From an uncultured Mucispirillum sp. (GTDB lineage Bacteria > Chrysiogenota > Deferribacteres > Deferribacterales > Mucispirillaceae), in the NCBI GenBank assembly GCA_944323205.1, contig CALURO010000004.1:1-64000 (forward strand): a stretch of DNA of 64,000 nt. Reading direction: 5' to 3'. Position 1 is the stretch's first letter, and each line of letters opens with the position of its first letter. Below are positions 48,068 through 57,341 of the stretch, in pieces. The notes beneath the pieces are model-generated. The model ran no database searches and was not told the origin of the DNA. It saw only the letters and a program-made list of their open reading frames with translations. The translations under genes were made by a program, and so were the position numbers.

Positions 48068-48571
48068 ATGAAAGGTTTAATAGCTTTATTATCAATAGCT
48101 ATACTTGTTACAGCTTGTTCTCAAAATACTAACAAACAGGAATTTGTAAAAGCTGAAAGTGCAGCACCTGCACCTGCTGTTACACCTAAACAATCAGCTG
48201 CAGGTATGAAACTTACAAAACCAACAGAGTTACTTCCAGAGATTACTGAAAAATATTCAGGAATTAAAATTGAAGCAGTTAATAAAAACAACGGCAGTAA
48301 GATAGAAATTACTGCTCCATTTGGTCAAAAAACTGCTATTGGCGATACAGGGCTTGAAATAACTGTATCTTCTTATTTTACCGACTTTACTATGATAGAC
48401 GGTGGTGTTAAAAATATTAGTATGGAAGAAAATAACCCAGCTGCAAAAGTTGTAATTTTTGAAAAGGGTAATCAAGTTTTTGACGCATGGCTTTTCCAAA
48501 AATTCCCAACTATGCACCCATTTGAACACCCAGTATGGAAAGTTGTGTTAGCTGGTGCAGTTAAAAAATAA
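48068..48571 (+). CDS. DUF2155-like lipoprotein
   Basis: The start is ATG 48068 (MKGLIALLSIAILVTAC), since GAGGG lies 4-5 bases before it; ATG 48056 overlaps that site. The 167 aa product has lipobox Cys17 and an Ala/Pro-rich linker. The beta domain ends AWLFQKFPTMHPFEHPVWKVVLAG, resembling DUF2155, where a 'HPVYDVWL' motif is typical. The role is unknown, probably periplasmic. A strong terminator follows. Confidence 0.7.
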   Translation: MKGLIALLSIAILVTACSQNTNKQEFVKAESAAPAPAVTPKQSAAGMKLTKPTELLPEITEKYSGIKIEAVNKNNGSKIEITAPFGQKTAIGDTGLEITVSSYFTDFTMIDGGVKNISMEENNPAAKVVIFEKGNQVFDAWLFQKFPTMHPFEHPVWKVVLAGAVKK

Positions 48572-48596
48572 CCTAATTGTTAATCATATTATTGTA

Positions 48597-48635
48597 AAAC
48601 CCCTGCACATCTATACTGCGGGGGTTTGTTTTTAT
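48597..48635 (+). terminator. Rho-independent terminator
   Basis: AAACCCC (48597-48603) pairs with GGGGTTT (48621-48627), with an inner TGC/GCG extension, and is followed by GTTTTTATT. Confidence 0.8.
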
Positions 48636-48669
48636 TAATTGTAGATTTTATAAATTTACACTTTAATTC

Positions 48670-48698
48670 TTGACTAAATAAAATTTCAGATTTATCTT
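48670..48698 (+). promoter_or_regulatory. Promoter of the receiver-domain gene
   Basis: TTGACT (48670-48675), 17 bases, TATCTT (48693-48698), about 38 bases before the ATG. Confidence 0.5.
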
Positions 48699-48736
48699 AT
48701 TAAAGTATACATTGGCAATTATTTTGGGAGTTTTTT

Positions 48737-49354
48737 ATGGTGTTGGAATTGTGTGAAGATAATGCTGGGCTTTTAAGCTCTGTTACAGTTTTATACCTAA
48801 ATACTGATAAAGACGAATATAAAGAAGAAGAACTTACTAATATTTTATCTAAATATATAAAAAACCTTATTGTTACTAATAGCTTGCAAGAAGCTAAAGA
48901 AAAATCAGAAGGAAGGGATATTGATATTCTTATTACTGATTTTAATTTAGCAGATGAAGAAAGTATGAATTTTCCAATTTATATTCGCAGATGTAATCCA
49001 TCATGCTCAATTATTATTTATACATCTAAAAATGACCCAGAACATATGCTTGAAGCAATTAATATGAAAGTTGATAAATATATTATCAAACCTTCCAGCT
49101 TTAAAGAGATTATAAAAGCTGTTATTAATTTAGCAGAGCATGCTTTTACTTTAAAAGCTCTTTATTCCATTGTTCCTGACAAAATTACTCATTTAGATAC
49201 AGAAGCTTATGATACAGTAAGCCAGACAATAGATGACCTGCGTACAATAATAGCAAAAATGGCTGCTCAACACTGCCCAGAATCTATGTCTATTATTCAT
49301 TCATTAAAAAGTATAATAGAAAGAATGAAAGCACTGCTTAAAAACAGCTATTAA
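48737..49354 (+). CDS. Response-regulator receiver-domain protein
   Basis: The 205 aa product has a CheY-like fold with phospho-acceptor Asp68 (DILITDFNL), switch Thr96 (IIIYTSKND) and Lys118 (YIIKPSSF). The usual acidic pair near the first strand is not evident. A helical C-terminal extension (about 130-205) has no DNA-binding motif. It could act by protein contact. No histidine kinase is adjacent. Confidence 0.8.
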   Translation: MVLELCEDNAGLLSSVTVLYLNTDKDEYKEEELTNILSKYIKNLIVTNSLQEAKEKSEGRDIDILITDFNLADEESMNFPIYIRRCNPSCSIIIYTSKNDPEHMLEAINMKVDKYIIKPSSFKEIIKAVINLAEHAFTLKALYSIVPDKITHLDTEAYDTVSQTIDDLRTIIAKMAAQHCPESMSIIHSLKSIIERMKALLKNSY

Positions 49355-49355
49355 G

Positions 49356-50096
49356 TTATTCTTGTATTTTCGGTGGATATTCCTTTGGCATATATAAGTT
49401 AAGCCATATATGGTCTTTATAATATGATGGATATATTTTTTCTAATGTATTATAAAAGTCTTTTGAATGGTTTGGCACTAATAGATGGGTAAGTTCATGG
49501 TATATAATACTATCAATTGTATTTAATGGTGATAGAATCAGCCTTTCATTTAGTTTAATAATACCAGCACCACAGCTTCCCCAGTAGCTTTTAAATATTC
49601 CTGTTTTAACTGCCTTTATATCCAGCTTTATTTTTTCAGCCAGCATACGAACTCTTGCAGGAAATATATATGATGACTGTTGATGATAAAATTTAAGCAG
49701 ATTATCTTTATGTAAAAGGTTTCTTCCAGAATAAATAGTTAAATTATTTTCATCTATTTTGTAAGTATTATGTATTTCAGGCTTCAGTTTAAAGTCATAT
49801 AATCTGCCTAAATAGAGTATTTTATTATGTGGTATTTCTATTTTTTTATAATAAAGGCAGTGATATGCAAGTTTATAAATAATATTTTCATTTTTTAAAA
49901 GGTATGCTTCTACTGTATTTGCATTAAATGACTGGGGAACATATAAAACTACTTCTTTATATACAGCTTTTTGAAAAATATATTTTTCTTTTTTAAATTT
50001 AAAATTTTTGTAACTGCCATATTTTATAGTAACAATTTCTTTTAAAATATTAATAGTTTCTTTTTCATATTCTGTAAAAGTATATATATCTGCCAT
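49356..50096 (-). CDS. YgjP-like zinc metallopeptidase (DUF45)
   Basis: The 246 aa product has the HELTH motif (200-204) and third ligand His210 (VPNHSKDF), with YWGSCGAGIIKLNERLILSP before it, the typical DUF45/YgjP layout. It is a cytoplasmic putative protease with unknown substrate. It ends one base from the convergent receiver gene, and a small membrane-protein gene lies 30 bases upstream. Confidence 0.85.
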   Translation of the reverse strand: MADIYTFTEYEKETINILKEIVTIKYGSYKNFKFKKEKYIFQKAVYKEVVLYVPQSFNANTVEAYLLKNENIIYKLAYHCLYYKKIEIPHNKILYLGRLYDFKLKPEIHNTYKIDENNLTIYSGRNLLHKDNLLKFYHQQSSYIFPARVRMLAEKIKLDIKAVKTGIFKSYWGSCGAGIIKLNERLILSPLNTIDSIIYHELTHLLVPNHSKDFYNTLEKIYPSYYKDHIWLNLYMPKEYPPKIQE

Positions 50097-50126
50097 TATT
50101 GTACTAAATATATAAAAGTTTCACTG

Positions 50127-50528
50127 TTATTTTATATACATAGATAATGCTTTTTCAAGTTCATTAATATTAAAATTTAATACAGGAAGTTTTTTAGAAG
50201 TATTATCTTTTAAATTAAGAGTAATATATGTATTATCTATATTAAAAGAATAAATATTCTTCCATTTTAATATACATGGATTTTCTCCGCGATACTGCAG
50301 CTCATCAACAGTAAATCTGTATATTATTTTATTACGCATTCCTACCATGAATATAGGCAGCACACATATAAAAAATACGAAAGGCAGGCCTAAAACAATA
50401 TATTCTGGTCTTATAACTGTAAAAAATAATATTACAGCAATTAAGCTTATCAAAACTACAATACCTAAACTAAAGATTAATTTTTTATTTAAAACTGTAA
50501 AAATGATGTTGTTATTTTCTGTTTTCAT
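50127..50528 (-). CDS. Small membrane protein with PH-like domain
   Basis: The 133 aa product has two adjacent membrane helices (residues about 18-65). A beta-rich tail follows (YRFTVDELQYRGENPCILKWKNIYSFNIDNTYITLNLKD) like the bacterial PH-like domains of the STM3941 type. It resembles the two genes at 52.4-53.5 kb. Function is unknown. Confidence 0.6.
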   Translation of the reverse strand: MKTENNNIIFTVLNKKLIFSLGIVVLISLIAVILFFTVIRPEYIVLGLPFVFFICVLPIFMVGMRNKIIYRFTVDELQYRGENPCILKWKNIYSFNIDNTYITLNLKDNTSKKLPVLNFNINELEKALSMYIK

Positions 50529-50636
50529 ATATTTCTCCCTTAAACATATTTAATATAATATTTTTTATTTATAAAAGCTATATTAATAATGAATTTTTAC
50601 ATAATTTATGCTATATGTTCTAAAATTGAGGTGGAT

Positions 50637-52349
50637 ATGTTTTTACCTGTAAGTATAGAAGAAGTAAAAAAACTAGGCTGGGACTACATAGATGTTATTA
50701 TCGTAACAGGGGACGCCTATATTGACAGCCCTTTTTCTGGAACAGCGGTTATTGGAAAATATCTTTTAAAGCATGGGTTCCGCACTGCTGTTATAAGCCA
50801 GCCGAATGTAGAAAGTGATAAAGATATAACAATTTTTGGCGAACCACGGCTTTTCTGGGGTATTAATGCCGGCTGTGTAGATTCATTAGTGGCAAATTAT
50901 ACTGCCACAGGAAAACCTAGAAAAATGTGCGATTTTACTCCAAACGGTATTAATAATAAAAGACCTGATAGAGCTTCTATTATATATACCGGCCTTATTA
51001 GAAGATTTTATAAAAATACAAAACCTATTGTGCTTGGTGGAATAGAAGCAAGTTTAAGGCGTATTGCTCATTACGATTTTAAAACTGATAAGGTAAGAAG
51101 AAGTATATTATTTGATTCAAAAGCAGACTATATCATATATGGAATGGGTGAACTGCCTGTTTTAGAGTTTGCAAAAGCACTTAATAATAATGAAGATATT
51201 AAAAATATAAAAGGACTTTGCTATATATCAAAAGATATATGTGATAATGCAGTAATTCTTCCATCTTATGAAGAAGTGATACAGGATAAAAAATTATTTC
51301 ATAAAATGTTTAAGTTATTTTCTGATAACAGTCAGGCACAGTCTGCAAAAATTTTAGTGCAGAAAACAGGTGACAGGTATCTTATACAAAATCCACCAGC
51401 ATATTATAATGATGAAATATTAGATGAAATAAGTGATATAGAGTTTGAAAGGGCAGTGCACCCTAAAATAAACGGCAAAGTAAAGGCTCTTGAAACCATA
51501 AAAACATCTATTATAAGCCACAGGGGCTGTTTTGGAGGCTGTTCATTTTGTGCAATAGCTGTCCATCAAGGCAGGCAGGTTATTTCTAGAAGCATATCTT
51601 CCATTGAAAAAGAAGTGAAACACATAGTAAATATGAAAGGTTTTAATGGAATTATAAGCGATATAGGCGGACCAACTGGAAATATGTATATGATGAAATG
51701 CAAAAAAATGGAAAAATTTGGAGCATGTAACCATAAAAGCTGTCTTTATCCAGAAGTATGCAGTGGTATGAATACTGACCATAAACCACTGCTTAAGCTG
51801 CTTGAAAAAGTAAGCAGTATTAAAGGTATCAAAAAAGTATTTGCAACATCAGGTATAAGGGCAGACTTAGCAGTGCATGATAAAGATAATGGTAGAAAAT
51901 ATATTGAAGAAATAACAAAAAATCATGTTTCAGGTCAGCTTAAAATGGCACCAGAAAGTGCAGATAATAAAGTATTAAAAGCAATGAAAAAGCCTGATAA
52001 CAAAAGTTTTTTAGAGTTTTGTAAAATATATAAAGAATACAGCAGGAAGTTTCATAAAAATCAGTTTATTTCATGTTATTTTATAGCTGCACACCCCGGC
52101 GAAAGTGAAAAAGAAGCGCTAAATACACATAACTTTATAGAAAAATATCTAGATTTTTCACCAGAACAGGTGCAGATATTTACTCCAACCCCATCTACCT
52201 GGGCAACATGTGCATACTATACTGGGCTTGATGAAGATGGTAATAATATTTATATAGAAAAACAGCTGAATAAAAAAGAAAAGTATAAAGAAATTATTAT
52301 GGGTAAAAATAAAAGCCGTAAAAGTTATAAGAAAAAACAGCATTTATAG
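50637..52349 (+). CDS. YgiQ-family radical SAM protein
   Basis: The start is ATG 50637 (MFLPVSIEEVKKLGWDYIDV) behind GAGG; the frame is open 48 bases further up without a site. The 570 aa product shows the YgiQ N-terminal domain (VTGDAYIDSPFSGTAVIGK, GGIEASLRRIAHYD), then the cluster SHRGCFGGCSFCAI (CxxxCxxC), and C-terminal FTPTPSTWATCAYYTG. The reaction is unknown. A short Lys-rich tail ends the protein. Confidence 0.92.
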   Translation: MFLPVSIEEVKKLGWDYIDVIIVTGDAYIDSPFSGTAVIGKYLLKHGFRTAVISQPNVESDKDITIFGEPRLFWGINAGCVDSLVANYTATGKPRKMCDFTPNGINNKRPDRASIIYTGLIRRFYKNTKPIVLGGIEASLRRIAHYDFKTDKVRRSILFDSKADYIIYGMGELPVLEFAKALNNNEDIKNIKGLCYISKDICDNAVILPSYEEVIQDKKLFHKMFKLFSDNSQAQSAKILVQKTGDRYLIQNPPAYYNDEILDEISDIEFERAVHPKINGKVKALETIKTSIISHRGCFGGCSFCAIAVHQGRQVISRSISSIEKEVKHIVNMKGFNGIISDIGGPTGNMYMMKCKKMEKFGACNHKSCLYPEVCSGMNTDHKPLLKLLEKVSSIKGIKKVFATSGIRADLAVHDKDNGRKYIEEITKNHVSGQLKMAPESADNKVLKAMKKPDNKSFLEFCKIYKEYSRKFHKNQFISCYFIAAHPGESEKEALNTHNFIEKYLDFSPEQVQIFTPTPSTWATCAYYTGLDEDGNNIYIEKQLNKKEKYKEIIMGKNKSRKSYKKKQHL

Positions 52350-52401
52350 TATAAATATACTGTTTAAGAAACATAAAACATACACTTGTATAAAGATTTT
52401 A

Positions 52402-52923
52402 CTACTGATTATTTAAATATTTTTGAAACTGTTTTGAAAGAGCAGCATTATCAGCATTTAAGCTTTCTGCAGGTATTATTATTTTATTACCCCTAAGTTT
52501 TGCAGTATTTTGCTGACATGTTTGAAGATGAGATGGCAGGCGTATATTTTTTAAATATTTTTTATAATCCTGTTCAATAGGCTTTAATGTGATAATCAGT
52601 CGTTTATTTGGAGTATTCCTAAGTGATACAGCCATAATCATATCTTTTGGTATAAACAGCTTTGCTCTAGCAAAAGTAGAGTATAAAAAGCCAAATTTAT
52701 CAAATAATACTACTGGATATTTTCTTAAAACAAGATTTATTATTCCATATAATGCAGTTATGCTGCCTATAATAAAAAGAATAATAATATAAATAATTTG
52801 TCTGCTTGAAGCAATAAAAGATACACCAGCAGTCAGCAGAATAGAACCAAGAACAGCATAAGAAAATGCACGCAGAGTAGAAGGATAAATAGTTATATTT
52901 TCATTCTGCTTATTTAATTCCAC
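52402..52923 (-). CDS. Membrane protein with PH-like domain (paralogue)
   Basis: The 173 aa product has two membrane helices (about 17-60) and a beta-rich PH-like part (VLFDKFGFLYSTFARAKLFIPKDMIMAVSLRN). It follows its upstream partner without a gap, so the two are likely co-translated and may form a complex. Function is unknown. Confidence 0.65.
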   Translation of the reverse strand: MELNKQNENITIYPSTLRAFSYAVLGSILLTAGVSFIASSRQIIYIIILFIIGSITALYGIINLVLRKYPVVLFDKFGFLYSTFARAKLFIPKDMIMAVSLRNTPNKRLIITLKPIEQDYKKYLKNIRLPSHLQTCQQNTAKLRGNKIIIPAESLNADNAALSKQFQKYLNNQ

Positions 52924-53496
52924 TTAAAGTACCCCTTTTTCTAAATATTCCTCATGGAATTTATGAAGCAGGTCTAATATTTCTCTTCTATGAGCATTAA
53001 GAGTATCTGTTTGAACAATATATGGTGTGCCATAAAGTTTGATGTTATGGTGCATTACTTTATATATCAGCTTACTTGTTTGTGTTTCAAGTACACCTTC
53101 TGGATTATTTATCATAACAGCTATATAATGGTTCCGTTTATCTCTAATTTCATTAAACCCAGTAATATCTTCCCATAAAATCTGAACTGGTGCACCTACT
53201 AATGGTGTTATAAGTATAAATTTATTATTAATAGCAAGAATTAGTTTTTTAAAAAGAACCATTTTTAATGCAATTAATGCAGCACCTGCAAAGCCTGCAA
53301 GAAAAATATTTCCAACAATTTTATAGCCGCTTTTTAAAAAATATACACTTATAATTGCAAATATGAACGCAGTTAATACATAATAAAAAGATTTAATTTC
53401 ATTTTTATATATTTCATATGAGCCGTCAGGCAAAGGCTTTAAATGAGATTTTATTTTGTTTTCACTTTCATTTCCGTTATTATTGCTGCTTATCAT
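52924..53496 (-). CDS. Membrane protein with PH-like domain (paralogue)
   Basis: The 190 aa product has two membrane helices (about 37-80) followed by LAINNKFILITPLVGAPVQILWEDITGFNE, a PH-like strand pattern of the STM3941 type. It lies 10 bases after the cyclophilin gene on the same strand and directly before the second paralogue. Function is unknown. Confidence 0.65.
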   Translation of the reverse strand: MISSNNNGNESENKIKSHLKPLPDGSYEIYKNEIKSFYYVLTAFIFAIISVYFLKSGYKIVGNIFLAGFAGAALIALKMVLFKKLILAINNKFILITPLVGAPVQILWEDITGFNEIRDKRNHYIAVMINNPEGVLETQTSKLIYKVMHHNIKLYGTPYIVQTDTLNAHRREILDLLHKFHEEYLEKGVL

Positions 53497-53506
53497 ATTT
53501 ATGCCT

Positions 53507-54136
53507 TTATATTATTTCAATATTTTCTATTTGTATTAAATATTTAGGAACATCTTGCATATATCCAACAGCACCTGTTGGAACAGTTGCTATTTTATCA
53601 ACAATATCCATACCGTCAGTTACTTTACCAAAAACTGCATAACCATAGCCATTAACATCAGGTGAGCGAAAGTTTAAAAAGCTATTATCTACAAGGTTAA
53701 TAAAAAACTGGCTTGTAGCAGAATCGGGCACTTGAGTTCTAGCCATAGCAATAGTACCTCTGTCATTTTTTAAACCATTATCACTTTCTATTTTAATAGG
53801 TGCCTTGGTTTCTTTTTGTTTAAGATTTTCATCAAATCCGCCACCCTGTATCATAAATCCATTTATAACCCTGTGAAAAATCAAGCCATTAAAAAAGTTA
53901 TCTTTTACATAAGATATAAAATTTTCAACAGTAACAGGTGCTTTATCTGGATATAATTCAAGTTTTATTTCGCCTATATTTGTTTTCATCAGAATATTAA
54001 TATTTTTATTATCCTGCTTTTTAGCTGATGTTTTTTTTGCAGCAGGCTTTTTAGCCCCAGTAGCTTTTTTAGCTGTTGATTTTTTATTATTAGTTTTTTT
54101 AGCAGTAAGTTTTTTATCTTTTTTATTATCTTCCAT
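53507..54136 (-). CDS. Cyclophilin-type peptidyl-prolyl isomerase with Lys-rich N-terminus
   Basis: The 209 aa product begins with about 48 residues of Lys/Ala repeats (such as [18 protein letters not shown]) resembling histone H1-like tails. A cyclophilin domain follows: [53 protein letters not shown] and GYAVFGKV. The domain isomerises proline bonds. The basic tail might bind nucleic acid or ribosomes; no signal peptide, so cytoplasmic. The start overlaps the stop of the exported paralogue by one base. Confidence 0.88.
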   Translation of the reverse strand: MEDNKKDKKLTAKKTNNKKSTAKKATGAKKPAAKKTSAKKQDNKNINILMKTNIGEIKLELYPDKAPVTVENFISYVKDNFFNGLIFHRVINGFMIQGGGFDENLKQKETKAPIKIESDNGLKNDRGTIAMARTQVPDSATSQFFINLVDNSFLNFRSPDVNGYGYAVFGKVTDGMDIVDKIATVPTGAVGYMQDVPKYLIQIENIEII

Positions 54137-54720
54137 TATTTAATGACCCTTATACTTTTTATTATTACAGGCGTAAGTGGAACATCTTGATGAAATCCTT
54201 TGGTTCCTGTTTTAACTTTAGCTATACTATCAACAATATCCATACCTTTTGTAACTTTGCCAAATACTGCATATCCATAACCAGCAGTTGTTTTTGCTTT
54301 AAAATCAAGGAATGGATTATCAACTAAGTTAATAAAAAACTGGCTTGTAGCTGAATCAGGCACTTGAGTTCTTGCCATAGCAAGTGTTCCGCGCATATTT
54401 TTTAATCCATTATCACTTTCTATTTTGATAGGGTTTCTAGTTGCTTTTTCTTTCATATCAGAAGTCATTCCACCACCTTGTATCATAAAGCCTGGAATAA
54501 CACGGTGAAATATTAAGCCATCATAAAATTTACTGTTTACATATTCTAAAAAGTTAGTAACAGTAATAGGTGCTTTATCAGCATACAATTCGGCTTCTAT
54601 CTGCCCCATAGACGTATCAATCAAAACTTTTGTAGTATCAGTGTTTGTTTGAGCCTGTGCTGTAAAAACACCTGCTGTCATCATAATAGTAAATAAAATA
54701 AGTGTAATAATTTTTTTCAT
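54136..54720 (-). CDS. Exported cyclophilin-type peptidyl-prolyl isomerase
   Basis: The 194 aa product has a signal peptide ending TAQA (about residue 24) and the same cyclophilin core as its neighbour ([40 protein letters not shown]). The two arose by tandem duplication: one is periplasmic and the other cytoplasmic. A Fur-family gene lies 15 bases upstream on the same strand. Confidence 0.9.
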   Translation of the reverse strand: MKKIITLILFTIMMTAGVFTAQAQTNTDTTKVLIDTSMGQIEAELYADKAPITVTNFLEYVNSKFYDGLIFHRVIPGFMIQGGGMTSDMKEKATRNPIKIESDNGLKNMRGTLAMARTQVPDSATSQFFINLVDNPFLDFKAKTTAGYGYAVFGKVTKGMDIVDSIAKVKTGTKGFHQDVPLTPVIIKSIRVIK

Positions 54721-54734
54721 ATTTTTTCTCCATA

Positions 54735-55190
54735 TTAACCTTTACCAAGAGAACGGCATTTTTCGCAGACACCAAATAAATTCATATAATGGTTTGTCAG
54801 TTTAAATTTATATTTTGCTGCAATCTGTTCCTGCAGTTCTTCTAAGTCTGGGTCATTAAATTCAATATTTTTACCACAAACCACACATATTAAATGGTCA
54901 TGGTGAGTTTTTCCCATAATAACTTCGTAATAGCTTTTACCATCACCAAATCGCACTTCACGAACAATTCCTGCTTCTATAAGCAGTTTTATAGTGCGGT
55001 AAATTGTTGCAAGCCCAATATTATTATCTATTTCTTTTGTAATAGAATAAAGCTTATCAATATCAATGTGAGAATCATATTTCATAAATTCATCAAATAT
55101 AATCTGTCTTTGATTAGTAAGCCTAAGTTTTTGTGTAGCAAGAAATGTTTTAAAATATTCTCTATTTTTATCTAGTTCTTTATTCTGCAT
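54735..55190 (-). CDS. Fur/PerR-family metalloregulator
   Basis: The 151 aa product has a winged helix with [17 protein letters not shown], the metal-binding HHDH (96-99), and two Cys pairs C102-C105 and C142-C145 for structural zinc. Fur and PerR cannot be separated safely by eye. If Fur, it may act on the candidate box at 7.41 kb. It is followed by the cyclophilins, possibly co-transcribed. Confidence 0.88.
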   Translation of the reverse strand: MQNKELDKNREYFKTFLATQKLRLTNQRQIIFDEFMKYDSHIDIDKLYSITKEIDNNIGLATIYRTIKLLIEAGIVREVRFGDGKSYYEVIMGKTHHDHLICVVCGKNIEFNDPDLEELQEQIAAKYKFKLTNHYMNLFGVCEKCRSLGKG

Positions 55191-55388
55191 ATATTACTCC
55201 AAACTGATTATATAAAATAAACTAAATTATAAATATTTGCAAAAGATTTTTTACTTTTTTACAAAAAATAAGTAGTAATGTAATAAAATATTTATATATG
55301 ACAATATATTATAAAAAAGTTTTAAGTAATATAAAAAAAAGCTTGCAAAAAATTAAATTATTATATATAAATACAATCTCATATATAA

Positions 55389-55462
55389 GCGCCCATAGCT
55401 CAACTGGATAGAGCGTTTGACTACGGATCAAAAGGTTGTGGGTTCGATTCCTGCTGGGCGCG
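55389..55462 (+). tRNA. tRNA-Arg (ACG)
   Basis: A 74-base cloverleaf starts GCGCCCATAGCTC, has anticodon loop CTACGGA (ACG), a GGTTCGATTCC T-arm and closes TGGGCGC plus G. CCA is not encoded. Confidence 0.95.
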
Positions 55463-55467
55463 TTACT

Positions 55468-55497
55468 AAAAGCCTTGAATATTCAAGGCTTTTTTAT
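55468..55497 (+). terminator. Terminator of tRNA-Arg
   Basis: AAAGCCTTGAA and TTCAAGGCTTT form a perfect 11-bp stem with a minimal loop, followed by a T-run. Confidence 0.9.
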
Positions 55498-55510
55498 TTT
55501 ATCTAATTTT

Positions 55511-55530
55511 TGCAATCGTTTTTAGAATTT
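55511..55530 (+). repeat. 20-bp repeat shared with 58.66 kb
   Basis: The 20 bases TGCAATCGTTTTTAGAATTT occur here and as the exact reverse complement at 58664-58683. It lies just behind the tRNA-Arg terminator. Confidence 0.6.
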
Positions 55531-55588
55531 ATCATGTAATATAATAAATCAAATATAAAATAATAAACAGTTTAAGTATTATTTATAT

Positions 55589-56386
55589 TTATTCTTTGCT
55601 TTTTATAAATTTATTTTCAAAATTTATAAGTATTTCTTTTAGACTGTCATCTAAATATTCTAAAGCAGCATTTCTAATATTATCAGGAACACCATAATAC
55701 GCTCCAGCAACAGAGCCTGTAATTGCTGCAATAGTATCGCTGTCACCACCAATAGATATGGCATTTCTAACTGCATCTTCAAAGTTGATTGATTCAAAAA
55801 ATGCTTCAAAAGCCTGCGGAACAGAGTTCTGGCAGCTTATTTCATATTGATATGTTTCTCTTATTTCATCTAGTGTAAAATCTATCTGATAATAATTTTT
55901 GTTTATATAATCTTTAATATCTTTAATACTTTGTCCTGTGTATGCAAGATAAACTGCCACTGCAACCGATTCTGCACCTTTCATTCCTTCTGGGTGATTA
56001 TGGCTTATTTTTGTAACTTCTTGGGACAAATATACAGCTTCTTCAATAGAGTTTGCAGCATATCCACAGCCGCTTACACGCATAGCTGAGCCGTTGCCAT
56101 AACTGTTATAAGGTTTAGGGTCATCTGAAAATATCCATCTGCGAAAATGTTGACCAAAACCACAGTTTGGATATTCTTCACCTATTATTTGCATTGATTT
56201 TACTGCATTTTCACTTAGATTTTTATAATCAGGCATAGAGTCAAGAAGGGCTTGGCATACAGCTAATGACATAATAGAGTCATCAGTAAATCTGCATTTT
56301 TTATAAAATAAGTCAAACTCCTTTGATTTAATATTTTTAAATTCAAACCTTGAGCCTGCAATATCTCCAACAATTGCTCCAATCAT
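55589..56386 (-). CDS. ADP-ribosylglycohydrolase-family protein
   Basis: The start is ATG 56386 (MIGAIVGDIAGSRFE), five bases after GGAGG; upstream in-frame ATGs have no site. The 265 aa all-helical protein shows the paired metal sites of the DraG/ARH family: FTDDSIMSLAV near the start and SIGGDSDTIAAITGSVAGAYYG near the end. Members remove ADP-ribose from proteins, so a link to the DarT-like toxin 14 kb away is conceivable but not indicated by context. Confidence 0.88.
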   Translation of the reverse strand: MIGAIVGDIAGSRFEFKNIKSKEFDLFYKKCRFTDDSIMSLAVCQALLDSMPDYKNLSENAVKSMQIIGEEYPNCGFGQHFRRWIFSDDPKPYNSYGNGSAMRVSGCGYAANSIEEAVYLSQEVTKISHNHPEGMKGAESVAVAVYLAYTGQSIKDIKDYINKNYYQIDFTLDEIRETYQYEISCQNSVPQAFEAFFESINFEDAVRNAISIGGDSDTIAAITGSVAGAYYGVPDNIRNAALEYLDDSLKEILINFENKFIKSKE

Positions 56387-56572
56387 GCAAACCTCCATAT
56401 ACAAATAATTTTTTCAATTAATTTTAGCAGTATAAAATTATTATTGTTTATATTTTAATTATAAGACAGTAACTGACGCATCAAATAAATTTAATAAAAT
56501 TATAGGGCGTCATTCTTTGCCGCATATATGGTGTATATAATAAATAAATTAATTATATTTAAAAGGTGAAAA

Positions 56573-56800
56573 ATGGCAAATATTATTTTAAATGTAGATG
56601 ATGAATTAAAAAAAGAATGTGAATTGTTATTTAATAATCTGGGACTGGATATTAATGAAGCTGTAATCTTATTTTTAGAAACTACAGTAAAAAACAGCGA
56701 TATTCCATTTCCCTATAAATTAAATGATAATAATTTATCAAAAATTTCTGATGCTGTAATAAAAAAATATATAGATGCATACAAGGAGCTTGCAAAATGA
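56573..56800 (+). CDS. RelB/DinJ-family antitoxin
   Basis: The 75 aa product has the ribbon-helix-helix opening ANIILNVDDELKKECELLFNNLGLDINEAVILFL, typical of DinJ/RelB. Its stop overlaps the toxin start by 4 bases. It should bind both the toxin and the operon promoter. AAAAGGTG is the ribosome site. Confidence 0.85.
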   Translation: MANIILNVDDELKKECELLFNNLGLDINEAVILFLETTVKNSDIPFPYKLNDNNLSKISDAVIKKYIDAYKELAK

Positions 56801-57186
56801 ATTATATATCTATTGATTTTATTATAAAAGAGCATGCTAAATTAACAAAATTAACTGGTGGAAGTAATGGAATAAGAGATATTGGTATATTAGAAAGTGC
56901 TTTTAATGCACCTTTTATGACTTTTGATGATGAAGATTTATATGTTAGTAATATAGATAAAATTGCTAAACTTACTTATTCAATAATAAAAAATCATCCA
57001 TTTATTGACGGCAATAAAAGAGCAGGTATGCACATAATGCTTATATTATTAAGCATAAATAATTATCCGCTGTGGTTTTCAGTAAATGACATTATTGTGT
57101 GTGGCACTGGACTTGCGGACGGTCGTATTTCATATAACAATTTAGTAGATATATTGAATAATAAGTGTATAAAATTTAATGATTAA
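56797..57186 (+). CDS. doc: Doc-type Fic toxin
   Basis: The 129 aa product has the Fic motif HPFIDGNKR (67-75) and NGIRDIGILESAF, matching death-on-curing toxins. Doc phosphorylates EF-Tu in the studied system. The catalytic His67, the Asp and the Asn-Lys-Arg are all intact. The partner is RelB/DinJ-like rather than Phd. Confidence 0.88.
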   Translation: MNYISIDFIIKEHAKLTKLTGGSNGIRDIGILESAFNAPFMTFDDEDLYVSNIDKIAKLTYSIIKNHPFIDGNKRAGMHIMLILLSINNYPLWFSVNDIIVCGTGLADGRISYNNLVDILNNKCIKFND

Positions 57187-57341
57187 GACCAATAATAATA
57201 GAAAAGTTCTAATAAGGTATATAACAAATATAAATAAGAGAAGATAGCTATTGACAAAAGCTGCTTGATTATAAATAATATACCAAGTTCAAGTAATGCT
57301 AAAGCTAAAAATTGAATTATATATTTATATAAGAGGGTTTA

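Noticed and set aside
55589..56386. The ADP-ribosylglycohydrolase as part of the DarT-like system
   Set aside because: It is 14 kb away on the other strand, of the DraG type that acts on proteins, and a closer NADAR-like partner exists.
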